A stretch of DNA of 64,000 nucleotides, taken from an uncultured Collinsella sp. GTDB lineage: Bacteria; Actinomycetota; Coriobacteriia; Coriobacteriales; Coriobacteriaceae. The stretch covers positions 1-64,000 of the forward strand of contig CAKUHA010000001.1 of NCBI GenBank assembly GCA_934655755.1, written 5' to 3'. The position numbers were made by a program, and so were the translations under genes. Of the stretch, positions 58,004 to 64,000 are shown one piece after another (within the stretch, counting starts at the first letter, position 1; each line of letters starts with the position of its first letter). A model generated the notes under the pieces. The model did not search any database, was not told where the DNA came from, and saw nothing but the letters and a program-made list of their open reading frames with translations.

Positions 58004-58087
58004 GAGGCCGGGGCATATCGTCCCGCCCGCAGTTTCGCAGGCCAAAGGCCGAGAATGTTTGAGGACGGGATGATATGTCCCGGCCTC
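58004..58087 (+). ncRNA. Structured leader element before nrdG
   Basis: Arms 58004-58025 and 58066-58087 pair over 22 positions with two G-U wobbles and no mismatch. The loop region contains GGCC-AAA-GGCC and an asymmetric GAGAATGTTTGAGGA stretch. The nrdG ribosome site (GGGAG) begins 3 bases after the stem. Wobbles in an otherwise perfect stem suggest function as RNA. It is a candidate regulatory leader or repeated RNA motif. Confidence 0.6.
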
Positions 58088-58102
58088 CCGGGAGAGTTAC
58101 TT

Positions 58103-58684
58103 ATGAACTACGCGAACATTAAGTATTTCGACATTGCCGATGGGGAGGGCGTCCGTACTTCTCTGTTTGTGAGTGGGTGCCGTCGTGGGTGCAAGAACTG
58201 CTTTAACTCTGTCGCGTGGGATTTTGCTGCGGGCGAGCCCTTCGATCGTGCCGTCGAGGATAAGATTATTGAGAGTCTCGATCATCCCTTTATTGATGGT
58301 CTGACGATTTTGGGCGGCGAGCCTATGGAGCCCGAGAATCAGGCCGGACTCGTTGACTTTGTCGAACGTGTTCGCGCTGCTTATCCCGTGGGGTCGGGAA
58401 AGACTATTTGGTGCTTTACCGGCGATGTGCTCGAGGAGCTTATGCCGGGTGGTCGCCACCATACCGAGGTGACGGACCGCATCCTCGCTTGTCTTGATAT
58501 GTTGGTGGACGGTCCGTTTGTTCAGGATTTGTACGATATCACGCTGCGCTTTAGGGGCTCGAGCAATCAGCGTGTGATTGATATGAACGCCACGCGCGCC
58601 CGTGCCGAGCGCGAGGGCGTTGCGTTTTGTGATGCGGTTGAGCTTTGGCGGGATGATCCGGTCTATTCGACCCATACTATGTAG
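58103..58684 (+). CDS. nrdG: Anaerobic ribonucleotide reductase activating protein
   Basis: NrdG is the radical-SAM activase that installs the glycyl radical on NrdD. The 193-residue protein has the FDIADGEGVRTSLFVSGC opening, the CxxxCxxC cluster motif (Cys26, Cys30, Cys33), GLTILGGEPM and the late VDGPFVQDLYDITLRFRGSSNQRVID segment. All are typical of NrdG. ATG 58103 is 8 bases after GGAG. It has a structured leader of its own and so may be expressed apart from nrdD. Confidence 0.96.
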   Translation: MNYANIKYFDIADGEGVRTSLFVSGCRRGCKNCFNSVAWDFAAGEPFDRAVEDKIIESLDHPFIDGLTILGGEPMEPENQAGLVDFVERVRAAYPVGSGKTIWCFTGDVLEELMPGGRHHTEVTDRILACLDMLVDGPFVQDLYDITLRFRGSSNQRVIDMNATRARAEREGVAFCDAVELWRDDPVYSTHTM

Positions 58685-58750
58685 CTTGTGGCCGATGCCA
58701 AAGGGCGTGGTACCATAGCGCGAACGTGAAATCGGAAAAGTGAGGCCCAG

Positions 58751-59308
58751 ATGGTCGATCAGGAAAAAGTCGAGGCCGCCATCAAGCTGTTGCTTGAGGG
58801 TATAGGCGAGGACCCAACTCGTGAGGGCCTGCTGGAGACCCCGGCGCGCGTTGCCCGTATGTATGGCGAGATTGCCGGCGGTATGGACCAGAGCGCCGAG
58901 GAGCATCTGTCCAAAACCTTTGCCGTTGCTTCGAACGATTTGGTTATCGAGCGCGATATCACGTTCTACTCGCTGTGCGAGCACCATTTGCTGCCGTTTT
59001 ATGGCAAGGCCGCGATTGGTTATATCCCCAATGGCCGCGTGGCCGGGCTTTCCAAGCTCGCCCGCACGGTTGAGGTCTATGCCCGCCGCCTGCAGCTGCA
59101 GGAGCAACTGTGTGCGCAGGTTGCCGATGCCCTCATGGACTATCTTGCTCCCCAAGGGGCGATTGTGTTGATGGAGGCCGAGCACATGTGCATGACCATG
59201 CGCGGCGTGCAAAAGCCTGGTACCAAGACCGTGACGCTTGCCCGTCGCGGTGTCTTTGAGACCGATCCGACGCTCGAGGAGCGGTTCTTTAGGATGCTGG
59301 GCCGGTAA
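58751..59308 (+). CDS. folE: GTP cyclohydrolase I
   Basis: FolE opens GTP to 7,8-dihydroneopterin triphosphate, the first step of folate synthesis. The 185-residue protein has [20 protein letters not shown], the zinc site CEHHLLP (Cys76, His79), [18 protein letters not shown] and [13 protein letters not shown] with the third zinc ligand. It lies one base before an HD-domain gene and near folB, so a folate operon is likely, though folP and folK are not in the window. Confidence 0.97.
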   Translation: MVDQEKVEAAIKLLLEGIGEDPTREGLLETPARVARMYGEIAGGMDQSAEEHLSKTFAVASNDLVIERDITFYSLCEHHLLPFYGKAAIGYIPNGRVAGLSKLARTVEVYARRLQLQEQLCAQVADALMDYLAPQGAIVLMEAEHMCMTMRGVQKPGTKTVTLARRGVFETDPTLEERFFRMLGR

Positions 59309-59309
59309 C

Positions 59310-59891
59310 ATGAGAGTCGTCAACGACTTTGTATCGAATACCGATGATGGAACACCTCGTCGCGGCTTTATGGCTTCGGGTCTGGCCCCCTTTGGCGCTA
59401 TGCCTCGCATTGACTATATCGTCGATAACGGGCTGTTCCGACGTCATTTGGGCAATATTGCGCGCTTGGAATCTGGGCGCATCTTCTGTCGCCACGAAAT
59501 CGACCATCTACTCGATGTTGCTCGCATTATGTGGATCAAGAATCTCGAGGAGCAGCTCGAATTTGACCGTGAGGTCATCTATGCCACGGCACTTCTTCAC
59601 GATATCGGCAAAGATGAACAGTACGAATCGGGTATATCCCATGATGTTGCAAGCGAGCGCGTCGCCGATGCAATTCTCGACGGCATGCCCGACGATGTGG
59701 CGTTTGCATCCGCCGATGCCGCTGCCATTAAGACGGCTATTCTGGGCCATCGGAAGCTGCGCGTGAACAGCCAACCGCTTGAGCGTCTGCTCTATGCAGC
59801 CGACAAGGCCTCGCGTGCCTGCTATGCATGCCCCGCGCGCAATGCCTGCAACTGGAGCGATGATAAAAAGAACCTGTCGATTCGCGTGTAG
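59310..59891 (+). CDS. HD-domain phosphohydrolase
   Basis: A predicted metal-dependent phosphohydrolase of unknown substrate. The 193-residue protein has His-Asp metal motifs (CRHEIDHLLDVARI and LLHDIGKDEQ) and IKTAILGHRKL. The C-terminal part carries a Cys motif (ACYACPARNACNW; C-x2-C-x5-C) seen in a group of small HD proteins in Gram-positives. Its place between folE and folB hints at dephosphorylating a pterin phosphate, a step with no assigned enzyme in many bacteria, but this is only inference. It begins 1 base after the folE stop. Confidence 0.85.
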   Translation: MRVVNDFVSNTDDGTPRRGFMASGLAPFGAMPRIDYIVDNGLFRRHLGNIARLESGRIFCRHEIDHLLDVARIMWIKNLEEQLEFDREVIYATALLHDIGKDEQYESGISHDVASERVADAILDGMPDDVAFASADAAAIKTAILGHRKLRVNSQPLERLLYAADKASRACYACPARNACNWSDDKKNLSIRV

Positions 59892-59934
59892 TCGGTATGC
59901 GCGGTCGGGGTTCTAAACAAAGGAGACGATCGCG

Positions 59935-60420
59935 ATGAGTAACAAAAAACTACCCGAGAATGCAACCAAGACTGAGGGCGCCGAGCTTGCCCGTCGTGGC
60001 AGGGGTGAAATTTCCACCGCGACGGCAGTGCCCCATGTGAGCTATGACGACCTGCGCCATGCCGATCGTATTGTCATCGATGGCCTTGAAGTCTTTGCCA
60101 ATCACGGCGTGTATCCCGAGGAGAACGCTCTGGGCCAGAAGTTCATCGTGTCCCTGGTGCTCTATGCCGACCTGCGTGCGGCGGGGGAGCACGATAACCT
60201 GGATGCCTCGATTGATTACGGCTCGGTGTGCCACGACGTCGATGGCTACCTGCGCGAGCATACGTTTAAACTCATTGAGGCGGCAGCCGAGGGGACGGCC
60301 CAGATGCTGCTGCGCCGTTACCCTTCGCTGCTTGGTGTGCGCATTAAGCTCGATAAACCATGGGCGCCTGTTGGCCTGCCCTTGGCAAGCTGCGGTGTCG
60401 AGATCGAGCGCGTGCGCTAG
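59935..60420 (+). CDS. folB: Dihydroneopterin aldolase with N-terminal extension
   Basis: FolB cleaves dihydroneopterin to 6-hydroxymethyl-dihydropterin and glycolaldehyde. The core (from about residue 42) has DRIVIDGLEVFANHGVYPEENALGQ, SIDYGSVCHDV, FKLIEAAAEGTAQMLLRRYP and the catalytic-Lys segment IKLDKPWAPVG. The protein is 161 residues, about 40 more than the usual FolB, because of a charged N-terminal extension. An AAAGGAG site precedes the ATG at 59935, supporting this start. It belongs to the folE group. Confidence 0.93.
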   Translation: MSNKKLPENATKTEGAELARRGRGEISTATAVPHVSYDDLRHADRIVIDGLEVFANHGVYPEENALGQKFIVSLVLYADLRAAGEHDNLDASIDYGSVCHDVDGYLREHTFKLIEAAAEGTAQMLLRRYPSLLGVRIKLDKPWAPVGLPLASCGVEIERVR

Positions 60421-60426
60421 TTGACG

Positions 60427-61203
60427 CTAGAGCTCGTCGAGGGGTGGCTGCTTGAGCCGCTGAGACAGTGCTCTATTGTTGGGACAGCATGTGTCGAGTA
60501 GGGCATGAAAGCGCTGATTGTGGCTCGGTTCGAGCAGGTGGACAAGCTCGTGGGCGACGACCATGTCGAGGCACCCGATGGGGTAGGCGGCAAGTTCGCG
60601 CGCGATGCGAATGGCCCCGGTTTTGGGCGTGCATGAGCCCCAGCGCGTCTTCATGCTGCGCACGGAGACGCGGGAAACGGTGACGTCCATTGCGATCTCG
60701 TATGCGCGCACCATGTCGCGCAGCACTGCGGTGACCTCGGACGCATAGAGTTGATCGATGCGAGTCTGGAGCTCTTCGGGCGTTAAGTTGTCGAGGATTG
60801 CATGTTGCTTGGCCTTTGGGCGTTTGTCCACCTCGTCGACGCCCATAAAACTTGCGAAGGTTGCCTGTTTGGGCCGCGGTACGGGCGATTCAAAGTTGTG
60901 GTCGAGTGCATCCTGAACAGTGATGGGCTCGCCCCAAAGCGCAATGATGGACGAGGGGCCGAGCGGCTGTTGCGCTGTCGCCTGGCGCTGTTCGCGCCGG
61001 GCAAGTCGGTTGATGATCCACGCGCTGTTGCGCTTCACAAACGCTTCGATGCGCTCGCGGCTAGCGCCGAGCGGCGCACTGGCATGGACTTCGCCGCTCG
61101 ATGTGACGCGTAGGTTAAAGTTCTTGACGCGCTTTTTGGTAACGACGACGGGAATGGGCGTTCCATCCGGTCGGGGTACGGAAATCGTAAACTGCTGCGT
61201 CAA
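60427..61203 (-). CDS. YgjP/DUF45-family zinc metallohydrolase
   Basis: A predicted zinc metalloprotease-like protein (COG1451). The 258-residue protein has the N-terminal basic KKRVKNFNLRVTSSGEVHASAP strand pair and the zinc motif HELVH with the third ligand in the following SHNQRFH. The DUF45 end MDVTVSRVSVRSMKTRWGSCTPK just before it is typical. The start is a TTG at 61203 with AAAGGA six bases upstream. It is convergent with folB, whose stop is 7 bases away; no terminator is clear. Its substrate is unknown. Confidence 0.88.
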   Translation of the reverse strand: MTQQFTISVPRPDGTPIPVVVTKKRVKNFNLRVTSSGEVHASAPLGASRERIEAFVKRNSAWIINRLARREQRQATAQQPLGPSSIIALWGEPITVQDALDHNFESPVPRPKQATFASFMGVDEVDKRPKAKQHAILDNLTPEELQTRIDQLYASEVTAVLRDMVRAYEIAMDVTVSRVSVRSMKTRWGSCTPKTGAIRIARELAAYPIGCLDMVVAHELVHLLEPSHNQRFHALLDTCCPNNRALSQRLKQPPLDEL

Positions 61204-61277
61204 ATGCGGTCCTTTAGGCTGGGTGAGGGCGGGCGTGCCGAATCATCGGCGCACCCGCCCGTCAATGGGATACAGGA

Positions 61278-62291
61278 TTAGAAGCGCTCGAAGAAAGCAA
61301 GGGCGTTGTCGCTGCAGAGCTTCTGCATCACCGTCTTGCCAAAGCGCTTGGAGAGCATGTTTTGGAACTCGGGCATCTTGCTGGCATCGGAGAGGAAGTC
61401 GGGTACCGTGGCACCGTCCCAGTCGCCACCGAGTGCGATGGCGTCCTCGCCATCCAAGTCAAGCCAATGCTCGATATGTGCCGCCAATTGATCGAAGGTG
61501 GCGTCTGCGGCGGTCTCTTTTGTCGCTTCGTTGGAGAGGAACTCACTGCAGTAGTTGAGGCCGACGATACCGCCCATATCGCGAATGGTGCGGAACTGGT
61601 CGTCGGTAAGGTTGCGCTTGACGCCGCAGACCGCGCGGGAGTTGGAGTGGCTGGCGACGAAGGGGCGCGTGGCGCGGGCGGCAACCTCGTCAAAGCACTC
61701 GTCGTTGAGGTGGGAGACGTCGAGCACCATGCCGGCGTGCTCCATCTGCGTGAGTGCCTCGATGCCGGCGGCGGTGAGGCCGGCGTGCGTATCGTGCCCG
61801 CTCGCGAGCGGGCCCTGTGCGTTCCAGCTGAGCGACGACATGAGCACGCCCAGGTCTTTGAGTACCTCGATGAGCGCGGGGTCCTCGGCAAAGAACGTGG
61901 CGTTTTCGATGGTGTGGATGCAAGCGACCTTGCCGTCCTTGAGCGCGGGGCGAATGTCTGCGGCGCTGCGTACGTTGACCATGCGGTCGTGGTTGAGCAT
62001 TGCCTGGCCGCTCATGTGCGCCATGATCTGTGCCTGGAAGCGCGCGGCGTGGGCGGTGGGAATCTCGTCGGGGACAAACGTGGCGAAGCACTGTGCCCAC
62101 GGCGTGTTGCCGATCTTTGCGAGCGAGATGGCGCAGGCGTTGCCCTCGATGAGGTCGAAATCTTGCGGATGCGTTTCGTCGCCGGGGAAATAACCGTCGG
62201 TGCCCGCGGTAAAGCGCAGGTCGAGATCGAGCGTGGCCCAGCCGATGCGGTCGGCGGTGTCGCAGTGTAGGTCAAATACGGGATATGCCAT
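61278..62291 (-). CDS. Membrane dipeptidase (M19 family)
   Basis: A zinc dipeptidase of the renal dipeptidase family that cleaves a range of dipeptides including D-residue ones. The 337-residue protein begins YPVFDLHCDTADRIG (metal His9 and Asp11), then IHTIENATFF (metal Glu), MVLDVSHLND, PFVASHSNSRAVCGVKRNLTDDQ (metal His) and GGDWDGATVP. ATG 62291 is chosen because GGAGGAACC precedes it. No signal peptide is seen, so it is cytoplasmic in this organism. It is alone on the minus strand, divergent from the FKBP gene. Confidence 0.93.
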   Translation of the reverse strand: MAYPVFDLHCDTADRIGWATLDLDLRFTAGTDGYFPGDETHPQDFDLIEGNACAISLAKIGNTPWAQCFATFVPDEIPTAHAARFQAQIMAHMSGQAMLNHDRMVNVRSAADIRPALKDGKVACIHTIENATFFAEDPALIEVLKDLGVLMSSLSWNAQGPLASGHDTHAGLTAAGIEALTQMEHAGMVLDVSHLNDECFDEVAARATRPFVASHSNSRAVCGVKRNLTDDQFRTIRDMGGIVGLNYCSEFLSNEATKETAADATFDQLAAHIEHWLDLDGEDAIALGGDWDGATVPDFLSDASKMPEFQNMLSKRFGKTVMQKLCSDNALAFFERF

Positions 62292-62410
62292 GGTTCCTCC
62301 GGTTGCAGCGTTTCTTTGCAAACTGTCTTCAAATTGTATGACTAGGGTATAGTTAGCGCCATATGTTCACGGCGGCTTGTGTTTGCGCCGCCCCTATCAC
62401 GGAGGTTACC

Positions 62411-62839
62411 ATGTCCAACCAGGGCAAGAAGGTTAAGACTCATTATCGCGGCACGCTCGACGACGGCACGCAGTTCGATAGCTCCTACGATCGCGGCGAG
62501 CCGCTGGAGTTCACCTGCGGCGCCGGCCAGATGATCAAGGGCTTCGACGCCGCCGTGGTCGATATGCAGGTGGGCGAGAAGAAGACCGTGCACATTCCTG
62601 CCGCCGATGCCTACGGTGAGCACAATCCCGAGATGGTTCTGACCTTCCCGGCCGAGCAGGTTCCCAACATCGAGCAGATCGAGAAGGGCATGAAGCTCTT
62701 CCTGTCCACGCCGAGCGGCATGCCCGTCCCCGCCGTGGTTGTCGACGTGACGCCCGAGGCCGTGACGCTCGACGCCAACCACGAGCTGGCCGGCAAGGAC
62801 CTCAACTTTGATATCGAGCTCGTCGAGGTCGAGGGTTAG
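62411..62839 (+). CDS. FKBP-type peptidyl-prolyl isomerase (SlyD-like)
   Basis: A protein-folding isomerase. The 142-residue protein has the FKBP core HYRGTLDDGTQFDSSYDRGEPLEFTCGAGQMIKGFDAAVVDM followed by the insert-in-flap layout (AYGEHNPEMV) of SlyD-type enzymes. The His/Cys-rich nickel-binding tail of E. coli SlyD is missing. ATG 62411 follows GGAGG. The next gene, 3 bases away, encodes a UreE-like protein, and both families are known in nickel delivery. Confidence 0.93.
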   Translation: MSNQGKKVKTHYRGTLDDGTQFDSSYDRGEPLEFTCGAGQMIKGFDAAVVDMQVGEKKTVHIPAADAYGEHNPEMVLTFPAEQVPNIEQIEKGMKLFLSTPSGMPVPAVVVDVTPEAVTLDANHELAGKDLNFDIELVEVEG

Positions 62840-62842
62840 AGC

Positions 62843-63421
62843 ATGCTTGAGCGCCTGGTTTCGACGACATGCTTGGGAAATCTCAATGATCCGTCCTATG
62901 AGCTTTTGCTTCGCCGGGAGCTGGGCGGTGTCTTTGAGATCGATGAGCTGCTGCTCGATTGGGACCAGGCCGACGCCCGCGTATTTGCGGGCGTGACGGA
63001 GTTGGGGCGTGCGGTCGATGTTCGGCTGGATACTGCCGACGGCGGTCGTCTTACCGACGGCGACGTGCTCGCCATCGACCATTCGGGCACGGTTCCCGTG
63101 GCGGTTGTCGTGCGTCTGCGCAGCGCCGAAGTCTATCTGGTCGAAGTCGACCGCATAGACCCGATTGCGCTCGCACATGTGTGCTGGGAGATCGGCAACA
63201 TGCACGCACCGCTCTTCCGAGGTGACTCGGATGAGCATACCGTGCGCATGTATATGCCGGTGCAACCGGTTTTGGGCCGCATGCTTCGGGATATCGAGGG
63301 CGTACGACTCTCGGTGGTAACGCGCGAGCTCAATGCCAGTCGGCGCTTTGCGTCGAGTGCGGCGGATGTCGTCGTGAGCATGGCTCCCGACTTTACGGTT
63401 GTCAAAAAGGCGCGTAGCTAA
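62843..63421 (+). CDS. UreE-like putative nickel chaperone
   Basis: The 192-residue protein matches the UreE layout: an N-terminal peptide-binding-like domain with GRAVDVRLDTADGGRLTDGDVLAID, then a ferredoxin-like metal domain containing ALAHVCWEIGNMHAPLF (residues 109-125). UreE proteins have HLGNRH at this place; here it is EIGNMH, keeping the metal-site His (His121). A His-rich C-terminal tail is absent. There are no urease genes in the window. It forms a two-gene unit with an SlyD-like FKBP, so nickel or another metal delivery to some enzyme such as a hydrogenase is possible. Confidence 0.7.
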   Translation: MLERLVSTTCLGNLNDPSYELLLRRELGGVFEIDELLLDWDQADARVFAGVTELGRAVDVRLDTADGGRLTDGDVLAIDHSGTVPVAVVVRLRSAEVYLVEVDRIDPIALAHVCWEIGNMHAPLFRGDSDEHTVRMYMPVQPVLGRMLRDIEGVRLSVVTRELNASRRFASSAADVVVSMAPDFTVVKKARS

Positions 63422-63428
63422 GTGCCGA

Positions 63429-63479
63429 CAACACAAGACGGACTTTGAGGGATAGCCACTCAAAGTCCGTCTTGTGTTG
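63429..63479. terminator. 21-bp perfect inverted repeat after the UreE-like gene
   Basis: Arms 63429-63449 and 63459-63479 are exact reverse complements around a 9-base loop. No U run follows. It lies 7 bases after the stop codon. Confidence 0.75.
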
Positions 63480-63502
63480 ATGAGATGCTTTGGGGGAAGC
63501 AT

Positions 63503-64000
63503 ATGGATCTTGAGGGAATCAAGCTGATCGCCTGCGATTTGGACGGCACGCTGCTGCATCCGGGGGAGCGCGAGCCGCGTCCCGAGGCTTTTGAGCTCAT
63601 CGATGAGCTGCATCGCCGTGGCGTTGTGTTTATGCCGGCGAGCGGTCGCCAATATGCGAGCTTGCGTTACCTCTTTGCGCCGGTGGCCGATGAGCTGGGC
63701 TATGTGTGCGAAAACGGCGCCCTGGTCATGAGCGAGGGGCGTGCCGTGGTCAAGCGCTCCATGGAGCGTGGCCTTGCCATGGATATCGCGAGCGCCGTGG
63801 TTGCGTATCCCCATGCCGACGTGACCCTTTCGTGTGAAGGGCATCTCTACACCATGAGCGGCAACGATGCGTTCGTCGACCACCTGCGCTATGAGGTCCA
63901 CTGCGATGTGGCGGTCGTCGACCATCCCGAGGACATCGACGAGGACGTCATTAAGATTGCATTCCAGACGCCCGAGGACGAACAGCCGGCGGCGTTGGAG
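63503..64000 (+). CDS. Cof-type HAD-superfamily phosphatase (partial, cut by window end)
   Basis: The frame is open from ATG 63503 (GGGGGAAG upstream) to the end of the window: 166 codons without a stop. It begins with HAD motif I, ACDLDGTLLHPG, followed by a helical segment and motif II in FMPASGRQY. A Cof-type cap region follows (DELGYVCENGALVMSEGR). These are sugar-phosphate or cofactor phosphatases with loose specificity. Motifs III and IV would lie beyond the window. Confidence 0.9.
   Translation, partial: MDLEGIKLIACDLDGTLLHPGEREPRPEAFELIDELHRRGVVFMPASGRQYASLRYLFAPVADELGYVCENGALVMSEGRAVVKRSMERGLAMDIASAVVAYPHADVTLSCEGHLYTMSGNDAFVDHLRYEVHCDVAVVDHPEDIDEDVIKIAFQTPEDEQPAALE

Larger units (their letters stand above)
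57676..58102 (+). other. 427-base structured spacer between nrdD and nrdG
   Basis: I see no gene. It contains a giant inverted repeat (57687-57825), an AT-richer stretch with a TATACT box (57962-57967) that could be an nrdG promoter -10 element, and a structured leader (58004-58087) ending just before the nrdG ribosome site. Confidence 0.75.

Noticed and set aside
1..64000. CRISPR arrays, transposases or prophage genes
   Set aside because: No regularly spaced repeat arrays and no recognisable recombinase, transposase or phage structural gene were seen on either strand.

Overview
The window looks like a chromosomal segment of a Coriobacteriia actinobacterium, most like Collinsella. I infer this from the high GC content, an rRNA operon end followed by coaE, twin-arginine lipoproteins, several peptide-type ABC importers, anaerobic ribonucleotide reductase and a strictly fermentative gene set. 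No database search was possible, so the genus is an inference. I see no CRISPR array, transposase, integrase or phage gene.

Layout. Positions 1-390 hold the 3' end of a 23S rRNA gene, a 5S rRNA gene and a terminator. Positions 515-15922 are housekeeping and repair: coaE, a lytic transglycosylase, uvrB, two flavoproteins and an Mrp ATPase on the minus strand, uvrA, ybaK, a murJ with a long acidic N-terminal extension, and uvrC, so all three excision-repair genes lie within 14 kb. Positions 16288-26718 look like a sialic-acid uptake and catabolism island: a family-5 ABC importer with a fused permease-ATPase, an esterase and a paralogue that has lost its catalytic serine, an N-acetylneuraminate-lyase-like aldolase, a ROK kinase and nanE. 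Positions 26820-33965 hold rapZ, whiA, the glycolytic genes gap-pgk-tpiA-gpmI, and secG. Positions 34257-40198 hold a second oligopeptide importer (oppABCDF). A 596-base non-coding stretch full of very large hairpins then leads to tRNA-Leu.

Positions 40944-44117 encode a two-gene partner-switching module: a PAS/GAF/PP2C phosphatase and a fused STAS plus anti-sigma-kinase protein. Positions 44223-47066 hold three identical tRNA-Gly(GCC) genes, tRNA-Cys, tRNA-Val, a tRNA-Gly remnant and a GH13 glucosidase. Positions 47224-54884 hold the most unusual gene set: a phosphopantetheinyl transferase, a TetR regulator, an SCP-x-like thiolase with its DUF35 partner, a small acyl carrier protein, a phosphate acyltransferase, a butyrate-kinase-like enzyme, an MFS transporter and a small membrane protein. 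Positions 55180-58684 hold NrdR-type boxes, nrdD and nrdG with two large structured elements between them. The rest is folate biosynthesis (folE, an HD-domain protein, folB), a DUF45 metalloprotease-like protein, a membrane dipeptidase, an FKBP isomerase, an orphan UreE-like protein, and the start of a HAD phosphatase cut by the window end.

The strongest new signals are: (1) a structured intergenic repeat at 25909-26006 (+) and 44759-44858 (-), with an almost identical core and arms that differ in sequence but keep pairing through compensatory changes; (2) the acyl-carrier-protein/thiolase/acyl-kinase operon at 47-55 kb; (3) two large stem-loops between nrdD and nrdG; (4) a palindrome next to the -35 box of three separate tRNA promoters; (5) the fused anti-anti-sigma/anti-sigma protein.
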